Shown: positions 22,901-30,499 of the stretch, piece by piece
How positions within the stretch are numbered: the first letter of the stretch is position 1
How the letters are laid out: the number at the start of each line of letters is the position of its first letter
Source: Tubulanus polymorphus
Taxonomy: Eukaryota > Nemertea > Palaeonemertea > Tubulaniformes > Tubulanidae
Assembly (NCBI RefSeq): GCF_964204645.1
Contig: NC_134029.1
Coordinates: forward strand, 14,932,850-14,996,849
Length of the DNA stretch: 64,000 nt
Direction: 5' to 3'
Program-made: the position numbers and the translations under genes
Notes under the pieces: generated by a model
What the model saw: the letters and a program-made list of their open reading frames with translations, nothing else
What the model was told of the DNA's origin: nothing
Database searches by the model: none

Positions 22901-23941
22901 GGTAATAAATATTGTTGGTATTTATGCAATCAAGACTTGAAATTATTAGAAAGAATTAAGAAATTCTGTGAAGAAGTTTATTCACATAAAACATTTAGAA
23001 TCATGGATGTTATGAAATCATCAGCAGTTTATAGAATACTTGTAAATAATCCTAAAGATTTTGCTATAGAATATAATGATGAATTCTATATTCATGCAAT
23101 AGTGAAAAGTAATACTTCAACTAAAGAAAAAATAGTACCAGATTATATATTAAATTCAGAATATAATCTTAGAAAATGGTTCTTCATTGGGTTCTACGCA
23201 GCCGATGGTACTAAAAAATTTATAAAGGATAAAACGATAACCTTTGCACAGAAAGGAAAATGTGCAATAAGTGGGTTAAATGTGTTATGCAGTTCATTAG
23301 GATTTAATATGAATATAGAATTAATTAAATCTAAACCAAATTGTTTTAATTTAAGGCATGTAGAAAAAGAATTAACAGAAGAAGTTAAAGATTTATTTGA
23401 AATATATAACCCAACTGACTATGTTTATGATTTATCAACAGATGATGGAAAATTCAATTCTGGGTTCCCATTAATCAAAAAAAATACGGATGCGTACATA
23501 CTAAAAATCAAGACAAATGACATAACAAAAGACTTAAAAACATTAAAACATCATTTTGATTTTAGCAATTATCCTAAAGATCATGAATTATTTAGCAATG
23601 ATAATAAAAAGATTCCTGGTAAATTTAAAGATGAATTAGGAGGTGATGAAATGATTGAATTTGTTGGGATAAGAAGTAAAATGTATAGTTACAGAACAAA
23701 AGATCATGAAGCTAAAAAGTTAAAAGGAATAACAAAACATGTGGTTGATAAACATATAGAATTTCAAGATTATATAAAGTGTTTATATAAATCAATTGTA
23801 ATGAAACACAAGATGAATTGTTTAAGATCAGAAGATCATGAGATGTATATTAATGAAGTTGAAAAAACTAGTTTAAATCCATTTGATGATAAAAGGCATA
23901 TTTCAGATGATGGTATAAAAACGTTACCTTATGGTTATTAA
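19937..23941 (+). CDS. POLB: protein-primed family B DNA polymerase, interrupted by an intein
   Basis: 1334 codons replicate the linear element. In order: a C2HC finger (CRKCLSKFRTENTLLKHKEL then C, near residues 87-110); exonuclease I motif VIYGDFESL (Asp142, Glu144); an HNH/endonuclease VII-like finger (HCCYCEKRF with VRDHDH, near 254-290); exonuclease II FHNLSGYDTH; exonuclease III YLKSDVMILAD; polymerase motif A YIDANNLYGWAM (Asp564); motif B KLMNNSFYGKT (729-737); and motif C, whose YFD is cut by the intein (829-1183) before TDAY. Without the intein the product of this frame is 979 residues. The start ATG follows an in-frame TAA in the context TATAAATG, so it may be a genuine start or the remnant after a nonsense mutation. 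The stop overlaps the convergent VLTF3-like gene. Confidence 0.93.
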   Translation: MIPKIEKINNLKINVFELMQLPKTKGENIKDYTLEALYLTEYYDDENAIDLLYYKKDENEHYMWLKQIDLFFRTESDFNSHKIYLCRKCLSKFRTENTLLKHKELCDNKDFCKLIMPTEKDYKLKFTNHKFKNIVPFVIYGDFESLNKELTDQDRKEIYNKKQLLKSMDKGNELNEDIIQDPPIINTIKKVHQRAAAYGIYIKSNYPELYESQYISFRGENVVNDFCDKMIELESDFTKLLNKNKRIVMTKEDEIDFNYATHCCYCEKRFYSFDKKVRDHDHLNSKYRGAAHEDCNLQAKKVNFVPILFHNLSGYDTHLFIKQLSGKLGAINQEIEEYNAMNEANVRKYDFKLLAKTSENYISFQFGCIRFFSDSYRFLASSLDNLSKSLVDNDFVITRYYYPNEQDFKLLRYKGAIPYSFYKTHNDFNVTELLKDQFYDQLKEEYVKDEVFNRTLNIWNHFKMKNHGELVDLYLKSDVMILADIFEKFREVNLNHFNVDPCYCYSSPGLTWQCGLKYTNVELDLLKEPDMVLLFEKSIRGGISGVMGDRYFKANDEYKLLYIDANNLYGWAMMQPQPYKNFILTEVENGDKTDWESAIISLKDEAPIGYFFVVDLEYPENIKFKTRNLPYCPEHLTVDDSYLSEYQKKIKPKDHVFTEKLILTQNNKYNYIVHYRMLKFYLKQGMKLKKVHRYIEFNQSKWLEKYIDFNTQQRTISKTDFEKDFFKLMNNSFYGKTCENIRNRNDIELVNNSERLRHLQSSPRHLGNKRFEDYLTAVKLKRTSMKFNKPIFIGSTVLEISKLLMYNFYYNVLQPLFGEKHIEILYFDSVTADTPILLKCNNKILVRRISEIIPKQNECYISYGEKELIQINGLMDVWTRNGWKKLKNIIRHKTNKKIYRVRTKLGFVDVTEDHSLIKRNGDEIKPTDIKIGDELLHKRFFQRMNHMSFDEIIDNIYNIEPETLEEKEYFIKGFFMGDGSAGVYKYVWGNKYCWYLCNQDLKLLERIKKFCEEVYSHKTFRIMDVMKSSAVYRILVNNPKDFAIEYNDEFYIHAIVKSNTSTKEKIVPDYILNSEYNLRKWFFIGFYAADGTKKFIKDKTITFAQKGKCAISGLNVLCSSLGFNMNIELIKSKPNCFNLRHVEKELTEEVKDLFEIYNPTDYVYDLSTDDGKFNSGFPLIKKNTDAYILKIKTNDITKDLKTLKHHFDFSNYPKDHELFSNDNKKIPGKFKDELGGDEMIEFVGIRSKMYSYRTKDHEAKKLKGITKHVVDKHIEFQDYIKCLYKSIVMKHKMNCLRSEDHEMYINEVEKTSLNPFDDKRHISDDGIKTLPYGY
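22421..23485 (+). other. LAGLIDADG intein in polymerase motif C
   Basis: 355 in-frame codons start with Ser (SVTADTPILLKCNNK, splicing block A) right after the YFD of motif C and end KKN just before TDAY, giving a Thr at +1. Block B is visible as DVTEDHSLI with the T-x-x-H pattern. Two LAGLIDADG helices are present: FIKGFFMGDGSAG and FFIGFYAADGTKK, each retaining its acidic residue. Block F reads YVYDLSTDDGKFNSG. The penultimate residue is Lys instead of the usual His and the block F His is absent, so splicing may be slow or use a variant mechanism. The catalytic motif only becomes whole after splicing. Confidence 0.93.
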
Positions 23942-24708
23942 AATGGATCTATATCATCAAACTCGAAATCACTATTGGCTTCTTCATTTTCATTTAATTG
24001 TTCAGGTTCTTCTTCCATTCCATTTTTCTCATTTAAATAAAGTTCTATCTTGTTCCACATTTCATCTCGCTCTCTTTGTTTCTTTTTGTTTGTTAATTCA
24101 TCAAATGGAATTATAATATCTAGGTTTAAATAATTTACAATCTTATTTAAAAAGAATTCATAATTTATTGAATCTGTTATTCTATTTTCCAAATGATACA
24201 TTAATATTTGTTTAAATATTTTTTTTATATTTTCCATATCTTCTTCTGTTAATTTAGGTTTTTCATAATAATCGTTAAATAATAAATATAAATACATTTT
24301 CTTTTGTTTTGTGTTAAATGTTGGTGGAATAATTGTTTTTATAATATCTTTTTTAGTTATTTCACCATTTTTATTTTCTATTATTTTCATTTTTTCAAGC
24401 CATTGCATATATTCTGGTGTATGATCTTCCATGGAAAATATTTTAAAAATTTCATCAAGATAATTTAATTTTGGTTCTATGAGAAAATTTCTAGTTTTTT
24501 CTTCACCCCATAAATTCTTTTGCCATCCACATTCAACACAAAATAACACAGTACCTTCTTGCCTTAAGGTCGCATAACTACATTGTGGGCATTTTTGTTT
24601 ATAATTTCTTGGTAATAGATCTTCATTAAGCTCTTGGTATTTTCTTACGTTTTCTTTATGTTTTATTGTTCTATTATGTAGATTTGAATTACTTGTTGTA
24701 ATAATCAA
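23938..24708 (-). CDS. VLTF3-like late transcription factor
   Basis: 256 codons on the minus strand. An N-terminal zinc ribbon has Cys40, Cys43, Cys57 and Cys60 (CPQC ... CVECG). The C-terminal two thirds match the poxvirus/NCLDV VLTF3 pattern: a helix with YMQWLEKM, then TEEDMENIKKIFKQILMYH, INYEFFLNKIVNYLNLDII and ERDEMWNKIELYL, followed by an acidic tail. In poxviruses VLTF3 drives late gene transcription. No ATG is present at the 5' end: the frame opens after a TAA and the first usable codon is TTG at 24708, in the context TATAAATATTG, so the original start may be lost. Its stop overlaps that of the polymerase, tail to tail. Family call is by motif reading only. Confidence 0.75.
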   Translation of the reverse strand: MIITTSNSNLHNRTIKHKENVRKYQELNEDLLPRNYKQKCPQCSYATLRQEGTVLFCVECGWQKNLWGEEKTRNFLIEPKLNYLDEIFKIFSMEDHTPEYMQWLEKMKIIENKNGEITKKDIIKTIIPPTFNTKQKKMYLYLLFNDYYEKPKLTEEDMENIKKIFKQILMYHLENRITDSINYEFFLNKIVNYLNLDIIIPFDELTNKKKQRERDEMWNKIELYLNEKNGMEEEPEQLNENEEANSDFEFDDIDPF

Positions 24709-24723
24709 TTTACAATATTTATA

Positions 24724-25236
24724 TTAATATGTTTTTCTTGTTAATTCATTATATTGTTTTTCTAACTTTTCAACTGTTTCTTTATTATCTGGTAACGTTT
24801 TCTCATATTTTATTTTTTCTAATAAATTATTTTTTCTTTCATTGAATTCAGTTTCAAATTTATTAGAAATTTTATCTATATGTGCTTTACGAAATTGATG
24901 ATTCTCCCAATCTTCTATATTTTCAGGGCTATATTTTACTTGACAAGGCTCACAGAAATGATCTTTTATATTATCCTTATCATAGAATAAGAAAGGTCTT
25001 TTCCAAATAACTTCAGGTTCAACTTCAGCAGAATTACTATCAACATTAGCCGTTGCGCTATTAATTCTACACTTCTCTGAATGTTTTTTAACATAATTTC
25101 TTGAGAATAATTTATTACAATTTGGACAGTTTATTTTAGGGGGTTTATAATTTTCATCATGTTTTTTCATATGTCGAGCCATATTACTTTTTCTTAGAAG
25201 TTCACCACAAATTTCGCATGCTATCTTCTCATCCAT
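24724..25236 (-). CDS. C2H2 zinc-finger protein
   Basis: 170 residues. Finger 1 has Cys7, Cys10, His22, His26 (CEICGELLRKSNMARHMKKH). Finger 2 is C2HC (CPNCNKLFSRNYVKKHSEKC). Finger 3 is CEPC with two downstream His (ENHQFRKAH). A charged, probably coiled-coil C-terminus follows (residues 120-170). The gene sits in a minus-strand pair with the VLTF3-like gene, divergent from the penton gene, and uses a TTTTTCC...TAATAAATG start like the terminal genes. A DNA-binding regulatory role is an inference. Confidence 0.8.
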   Translation of the reverse strand: MDEKIACEICGELLRKSNMARHMKKHDENYKPPKINCPNCNKLFSRNYVKKHSEKCRINSATANVDSNSAEVEPEVIWKRPFLFYDKDNIKDHFCEPCQVKYSPENIEDWENHQFRKAHIDKISNKFETEFNERKNNLLEKIKYEKTLPDNKETVEKLEKQYNELTRKTY

Positions 25237-25304
25237 TTATTAAGGAAAAATTTTATTAAAATTAATTTTTAGTGATGAGCGGTAATTTTTTTATGTTATA
25301 AATA
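25237..25304. promoter_or_regulatory. divergent promoter between early-type and virion-type genes
   Basis: 68 bp separate two divergent ATGs. Each side has a T-run plus TAAAT-type start: minus strand ATTTTTCCTTAATAAATG, plus strand TAATTTTTTT followed by TATAAATAATG. The CTCATCAC/GTGATGAG motif of the TIR recurs here, suggesting a shared upstream element. Confidence 0.6.
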
Positions 25305-26063
25305 ATGGTAGAATTAAAAGAATACAGAATATTTATTGATTCTAGAAAACTTACAAATTATAAATCTCATAATTTACTAGTACAATTAGATAGAGAATTC
25401 AAGAATTGTGTAGATTTAAAATTAGTTAATATAAGTTTATGTAATTCTTTTTATAATATATCGGATAAAAGTCTAGAACATTTAATTTTTTCAATCTTTT
25501 ACAAAAAAAGGAATAAATGGTTTTTTATATATTTAAAACCAGGATTATATAATTTAGATACATTAACACAAGAAATTAATAGAAAAGCTCGAGCTAAATT
25601 AGGAAGTGATTCCGGATTTAGTATTAGAATTTTAAAAAGTGCTAGTTCTAATAAAATAAAGATTAGGTTAGCTAATGACGAACAATTTAAATTTACAGTA
25701 AGAAAACCTTTAGCTAAACTGTTAGGAATTGTACCAGATACCGTTACAGCATACGCAGAAGGTAAATCAAACTTAATACCTTTTACACATTTTTATATTT
25801 ATTGCAATTTAATTGACCCAACAAAAACATTTGAAGCAACTAAAGATACAATTTGTAATTCTGGTTTATTAAATATTTTACCATTAAAAAATGTTAAAGA
25901 ATTTGGAACGCAAATAAATTATAATTTAACTGAATGTGATTTCAAACCTTGTATTCCACATTTCAATAATTTTAAATTAGAAATAAGAAATCATAATGGT
26001 TATTTAATTGATTTGAATAACTTTCCTGTGATATATGAATTAGTTATAAGATGTAAAGAGTAA
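25305..26063 (+). CDS. penton-like minor capsid protein (single jelly-roll)
   Basis: 252 residues. The order of segments matches Polinton minor capsid proteins: an N-terminal beta-rich part (EYRIFIDSRK, then KNCVDLKLVNISLCNSF), FIYLKPGLYNLDTLTQEINR, then RKPLAKLLGIVPDT, a middle region with IYCNLIDPTK, and a C-terminal NNFKLEIRNHNGYLIDLNNF ending in a hydrophobic strand. The 'LAKLLG' and 'N-G-LID' signatures are what I recognise in this family. It is the first gene of the rightward virion block. Predicted to sit at capsid vertices. Confidence 0.7.
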   Translation: MVELKEYRIFIDSRKLTNYKSHNLLVQLDREFKNCVDLKLVNISLCNSFYNISDKSLEHLIFSIFYKKRNKWFFIYLKPGLYNLDTLTQEINRKARAKLGSDSGFSIRILKSASSNKIKIRLANDEQFKFTVRKPLAKLLGIVPDTVTAYAEGKSNLIPFTHFYIYCNLIDPTKTFEATKDTICNSGLLNILPLKNVKEFGTQINYNLTECDFKPCIPHFNNFKLEIRNHNGYLIDLNNFPVIYELVIRCKE

Positions 26064-26079
26064 TTTTTCACCTTTATAA

Positions 26080-26436
26080 ATGAATATAACTGTCGGACCG
26101 AGTATATGTTTTGGATTTGATTTTAAACGTGAGAAAGAAATGAAATTTAATATGAATGATGTAATAACACATATCAAAAATATTGCATTTTCTAATGAAA
26201 CAACATTTGAGTATGAAACAACAATTGATAAAGAAACTTTAAATGTAGAAAAGATTACTAATTTAATTAGAGAATCTTTAAGATTTTATGAATTAGATGA
26301 AGATTTTATCATCGATGATATTAAAAACATATTATCCAAAATATATGATAATCATAAAACTAGTAATAAAATAAATGTTGAAATAATCATAAATAAGTTA
26401 ACTAAATATTTTGATGATAGTAATTTTTTTGATTAA
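26080..26436 (+). CDS. small protein of unknown function
   Basis: 118 residues, acidic and Asn/Ile-rich, without transmembrane segments or recognised motifs; the second half looks helical (DFIIDDIKNILSKIYDNHK). It starts 16 bp after the penton gene with a TAATTTTT...TATAAATG promoter-start and is followed 3 bp after its end by the next gene. Position among virion genes suggests a structural or assembly role, which is inference only. Confidence 0.7.
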   Translation: MNITVGPSICFGFDFKREKEMKFNMNDVITHIKNIAFSNETTFEYETTIDKETLNVEKITNLIRESLRFYELDEDFIIDDIKNILSKIYDNHKTSNKINVEIIINKLTKYFDDSNFFD

Positions 26437-26439
26437 TAA

Positions 26440-26661
26440 ATGAGTGATAATAAATGGATAATAACTGGATTATATAATGGCGCATTACTATCAGTTGGAA
26501 CGGTTGGTTATTCAATGGTATTAGAAAAAGTATTCAAAATGGGAAGTGTTAATGTTGATAGATTTGATATCAATGATATTTTGAAATTAACGTTAGCAGT
26601 TACTTTATCTAATTTAACTATTGATTATTTGGAAAAACAAAAATATATTCCTCCCATATAA
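26440..26661 (+). CDS. small membrane-associated Polinton protein
   Basis: 73 residues with hydrophobic stretches at about 6-29 (WIITGLYNGALLSVGTVGYS) and 46-61 (ILKLTLAVTLSNLTIDYLE). The 'FKMGSVNVDRFDINDILKLT' stretch resembles a small protein I associate with Polintons, function unknown. Its TAATTTTTTT promoter motif lies inside the last codons of the preceding gene. Confidence 0.65.
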   Translation: MSDNKWIITGLYNGALLSVGTVGYSMVLEKVFKMGSVNVDRFDINDILKLTLAVTLSNLTIDYLEKQKYIPPI

Positions 26662-26685
26662 ATGCATAATTTTTTTGTTAAATAA

Positions 26686-27108
26686 ATGGCTTCTGCAATT
26701 ATAACTATTATAGGATCGGCAATTGTTAACGCTTTAGCATTTACAGGTGGCGGTTATTTATTTAAACATATTGATAAAAATAGTTCATTAGGAGAACAAA
26801 GAAGACATAACTTAGCGTTAGAGAAATATAATAAAGCTGCAGAAGAATATAGAGAAAAACGACAAAACTATATGGATTATATTAACAAAGAATTATATAA
26901 TCAGAAGATTTCACATAGAGATTTTCAATCAGTTGATGATGCAATGAGTTTATATAACGCGGTAACCAATAAAGAAAAATTACATCTATACAAACCTAAA
27001 TTATCAGATTATTATACCCCAAGTAAAGAACAACAGAAATATGAAATAATTTGGATTTTAGGTGGATCAGTTATTGTTATATTTGTTGCTTATAAATTTA
27101 CTAATTAG
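26686..27108 (+). CDS. conserved Polinton small membrane protein
   Basis: 140 residues. An N-terminal hydrophobic segment (IITIIGSAIVNALAFTGGGY) is followed by an amphipathic charged helix (RRHNLALEKYNKAAEEYREK), the conserved-looking LSDYYTPSKEQQ, and a C-terminal transmembrane helix (WILGGSVIVIFVAYKF). The FTGG...RHNLALEK...DYYTPS order is familiar from other Polintons, where it is uncharacterised and encoded among virion genes. Confidence 0.7.
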   Translation: MASAIITIIGSAIVNALAFTGGGYLFKHIDKNSSLGEQRRHNLALEKYNKAAEEYREKRQNYMDYINKELYNQKISHRDFQSVDDAMSLYNAVTNKEKLHLYKPKLSDYYTPSKEQQKYEIIWILGGSVIVIFVAYKFTN

Positions 27109-27127
27109 TAATTTTTATTCTAAATAA

Positions 27128-27562
27128 ATGGAAGATAAAGTTGATAGTATTGATATTATTCCTCATGATATAAATAAAACTAAATTAAAAACATATTTAG
27201 AAAAACAAATATTAGAATTTGAAAGTGACTTAAAGATAAAAAAGAAAAAATATTTAAAAAGTAAAATTATATATTATTTGATTATAAGTGGTTCGGTTAC
27301 AATTAGTTCTGTAATAACATTTCTAGCAATATTCAGTCCATTAACACCTTTAGCTATATCAATTGGTGTATTAGGATTAAGTTCAAGTGTTTTAACTGGT
27401 ATAAGTTCAAAATTAAATATAAAAAGTAATAAAGAAAAAATTAAAACTAATATAAAAGAAATTAATAAATTAAAGAATACACTAGATTATATAATAAGTT
27501 TAAATGGTCATATAACAGTTGAAGAACAAGATAAATTATTAAAAGAATTAATAAATTATTAA
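27128..27562 (+). CDS. membrane hairpin protein, unknown
   Basis: 144 residues. A charged Lys/Glu-rich N-terminal helix (about 15-48) precedes two adjacent hydrophobic segments, IIYYLIISGSVTISSVITFL and IFSPLTPLAISIGVLGLSSS. A Lys-rich coiled-coil-like tail follows. Its TAATTTTTATTC...TAAATG start has the standard spacing. No family recognised. Confidence 0.65.
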   Translation: MEDKVDSIDIIPHDINKTKLKTYLEKQILEFESDLKIKKKKYLKSKIIYYLIISGSVTISSVITFLAIFSPLTPLAISIGVLGLSSSVLTGISSKLNIKSNKEKIKTNIKEINKLKNTLDYIISLNGHITVEEQDKLLKELINY

Positions 27563-27579
27563 TTTTTTTAATTATATAA

Positions 27580-28968
27580 ATGGTAGATAGTTTTCCAAAA
27601 GCTTTCCAATATAATAAATCAATTAAATATAATATTCCAACAATAGATTTTAATAAAGATATTACATATAGAAATGAAGTTTTAGATTCATTAACTAATT
27701 TAGAAATTCATGTTACTGAAACTAATAATTTTAATGCAAAGATGGAAAATATATTTCATGTATATTTGATTAATTTTAAAAAATTGAAAGATGAAAAACA
27801 ATGGTTATTAAAATCTAATATGAAGTATTGGCAGAATCAATTAAATTTTGCTGTTTATTGTGCAACAACAGGTTGTGGAATTAGTTGGAATGATCATTAG
27901 AATAATTCTAAATATAAATTAATTCAAAGTTTATTTAGATTTCATACATACTTTCAAATCAGAATAATATTAAATGAATTAGAGTGCGCTTTACCAGGAT
28001 CTAGGTATTTCAAAGAATTGGATAATAATATTAATTTATCAAAGTTTTATAAAATTTGTAATGAATTTAATATAGATATAAAAAGTTCTGATTTTAGAAC
28101 AAAAATTGGAACAATAAGATCACTTCCTTGCCCTAGAAAGATTGCAGAATATTGTGCACTTCCCATACCATCTAATAGTTTTTATAATATCTATAATAAT
28201 AAATTAGGTTATGGTAAAATAGAAACAAAAGATTTAGAAACATTAAATTTCAATAAATTACCAAAATTTTATGATCATTTAAAACAAGAAAACAATAATG
28301 GTTGGGTATATTTTATTTTAGAGAATAGTGAAGGTTTTACTAAATCAGGTATAGAAAGAATAAATCAATCTATTAGAACTTATTTAATTTGTATTCTAGG
28401 ATCACAAGTTGAAACAAGATCACCGATAATTGGAAATTTGAATACATCATTTGATACACAAAAACAATTTAAAGTTTTATTTGAAGATTCAATTCATAAT
28501 GATAAAAATAGATCGATTCCAGAAAACATTATAAGATATCAAAATTATTTAGATAAATCTCATGTAAGACTTAATTATTGTATAGGCCCTAATCTATTAA
28601 TTATTTCTAATGATTTAGTATTAAAGATGGGAAATATAATTGGTTATAATAATCTAATTAAAACTGCAACAATAAATAATTCATTTGGATTAAATGATAT
28701 AAATAAAAAGATTATTACTGCTCCAAAATTAATGGAAGGTGAAAAAAATAAAAAACATATTCAATCAACTGAAACTAAAACTAAGAATATTAAATTAAAT
28801 AATGATTCTAAAATAAAAGATTACAATACATCAGAAGATATAAAAACTGATAAAATTCAACATGATATAATTAAACTAAATGATGATAATAAATCCCATG
28901 AAAATACTAAATTAGCTATAACTTGTATAGGAATTGTAATCGGAGGAATATTATATTTTAAATTCTAA
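27580..28968 (+). pseudogene. conserved Polinton virion-region protein with in-frame TAG
   Basis: One reading frame of 463 codons is broken only by TAG at 27898-27900. Upstream of it lies a segment that looks conserved in Polintons, KYWQNQLNFAVYCATTGCGI; downstream the frame continues smoothly (FRFHTYFQIRIILNELECAL, then CPRKIAEYCALPIPSNSFYN) to a C-terminal transmembrane helix (ITCIGIVIGGILYF) after a Lys/Asp-rich linker. The continuous homology-like flow across the TAG suggests a nonsense mutation, or read-through, not two genes. The downstream piece has no ATG at its start. Confidence 0.7.
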
Positions 28969-28985
28969 TTTTTTTTATTATGTAA

Positions 28986-30425
28986 ATGGATGTAGAAGGT
29001 GGAGAAGATTATGAAATGGAAGGCATGGGAAATAATAATGAAGGATATATTGATGATGAACCACAACCCGATTTTAATGAAACTAATATTGATAATGATG
29101 ATGAATCAGCATATAATTCTAATTTAACTACACCTCAATATATTGATAAAACACGTTCAAAGATAAGTATTGAAAATGAAGTACCAGAAATAACAGAAAA
29201 AGAATACAATTATAATGAAATTATTCATGAATTTAAACCAATATTAAAAAGATCTGGTTTCAATATAACAAATAAAGGTATGAATTATTTAGTAAAAGAT
29301 TTAAAATATTTAAATGGTGATTATAATTGGAAATTGAAAGGCGACTATTATTTTAAGATTTCAAATCTTAAAAGTAACGATAAAATAATAACACAATCAA
29401 CTTTTAATTTATTTAAACCAGATAGAATTAAGAAAATCATTGATGATGTTATAACTGATGTTACACAAGAAGAAAGAGATTATAATATAAAAGAATTTAA
29501 ACAAAGAAATGCTAAATTTTTTGAGATAATTAATGAAAATTTAAGACAAAAAAAAATTCCTAAAGAAGTTATTAATTCCAAAACTAGTAAACCTAATTCA
29601 AGCGAAGTTCAAACTGAAAAACTTTTACCAAATGGATTACTTGATGCAACAGATCAACAATTAGAAGATTTAAATATATTTTCTGATGAAGCAATTAGAG
29701 AAATTATTAGTATAAGAAATGAAGCTGATAAAATTGTACATAATAAAAGTATAAGAGATCAAAAAATTAGAACTTTAGAAAAAGAATTAACTGATAAATA
29801 TAAAGAAATAGAACAATTAAAGTCTGATTTAGATCATCAAGCAATTGATGAAATAGAATATAGGCAAAAAGAATTACGTTTAGAAAAAGAAAAAGATTAT
29901 TTAGAATATAACATAGAATTACAAAAAGAAGAAATTAAATCATTATTAAAATCATATGAATATAATATTGATAGATTAAAAGTTATTTTTAAAGATTTGT
30001 TGATTAAACCAAATTCTGAAATATCATTAAAAGACAGAATAAAGTTATTATTTAAATTAGAAGGAATAACAATTCTTTCAATTCTAACAGCTGTAACTAT
30101 GTTATTTACAACAATTGGTTTAGCAATATCAAATGCTTTGAAATCTACTCCTACTCCAAATAAACCAGATAAACCTCCAGGCAATAATTCTATACAAGAT
30201 AAAGTTAAAGATGGTTTAAAAAAATTAGCAAAATATTTATGGGAACTATCAAAGAAATCTGCTGCAGCATTGCCAGGAGTTATTGCTTCAATTGTTGGTT
30301 TTATATTGAAATCTGCTGGGAATATTCTTAACTTTGCTGCTGAACATATTATTTTATTTTTAATTACAGTTGTAAGTGCTATTATTTTTGGGTTAGTGAA
30401 TATGATATCAAAAAATATCAAGTAA
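28986..30425 (+). CDS. large coiled-coil membrane protein of Polintons
   Basis: 479 residues. Acidic disordered N-terminus (1-60), a globular part (70-150), a long coiled coil (about 235-330: KIRTLEKELTDKYKEIEQLK and following), then a conserved-looking C-terminal module: SLKDRIKLLFKLEGITILSI with a hydrophobic helix, a Pro/Gly-rich linker, SKKSAAALPGVIASIVGFIL and a final hydrophobic segment. This C-terminal arrangement is recurrent in invertebrate Polintons and has no known function. The stop codon lies in a 27-bp tandem repeat. Confidence 0.75.
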   Translation: MDVEGGEDYEMEGMGNNNEGYIDDEPQPDFNETNIDNDDESAYNSNLTTPQYIDKTRSKISIENEVPEITEKEYNYNEIIHEFKPILKRSGFNITNKGMNYLVKDLKYLNGDYNWKLKGDYYFKISNLKSNDKIITQSTFNLFKPDRIKKIIDDVITDVTQEERDYNIKEFKQRNAKFFEIINENLRQKKIPKEVINSKTSKPNSSEVQTEKLLPNGLLDATDQQLEDLNIFSDEAIREIISIRNEADKIVHNKSIRDQKIRTLEKELTDKYKEIEQLKSDLDHQAIDEIEYRQKELRLEKEKDYLEYNIELQKEEIKSLLKSYEYNIDRLKVIFKDLLIKPNSEISLKDRIKLLFKLEGITILSILTAVTMLFTTIGLAISNALKSTPTPNKPDKPPGNNSIQDKVKDGLKKLAKYLWELSKKSAAALPGVIASIVGFILKSAGNILNFAAEHIILFLITVVSAIIFGLVNMISKNIK

Positions 30426-30476
30426 ACCATGATATCAAAAAATATCAAGTAAACCATGATATCAAAAAATAAATAA
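30402..30476 (+). repeat. 27-bp tandem repeat over the stop codon
   Basis: Nearly three copies of a unit beginning ATGATATCAAAAAATATCAA and ending GTAAACC. Each full copy contains the same ATG and TAA, so repeat number changes would not alter the encoded C-terminus. Confidence 0.9.
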
Positions 30477-30477
30477 T

Positions 30478-30499
30478 TAATTTTTTTGTTAAATAAATG
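30478..30499 (+). promoter_or_regulatory. representative poxvirus-late-like promoter/start
   Basis: TAATTTTTTT, then six bases, then TAAATG, with 19 nt from the first T of TAATTT to the A of ATG. The same layout with 19-20 nt spacing precedes ATGs at 18866, 26080, 26440, 26686, 27128, 27580, 28986, 30497 and 33819, and 35202 on the minus strand. 25305 has a variant. Polymerase (19937), integrase (31775), ATPase (32903) and 34357 keep the TAAATG but lack the T-run. Confidence 0.75.

Noticed and set aside
19937-28968. Ciliate-like genetic code with TAA/TAG read as glutamine
   Set aside because: All other genes in the element end normally at TAA and only two internal stops are seen, so mutation is simpler.
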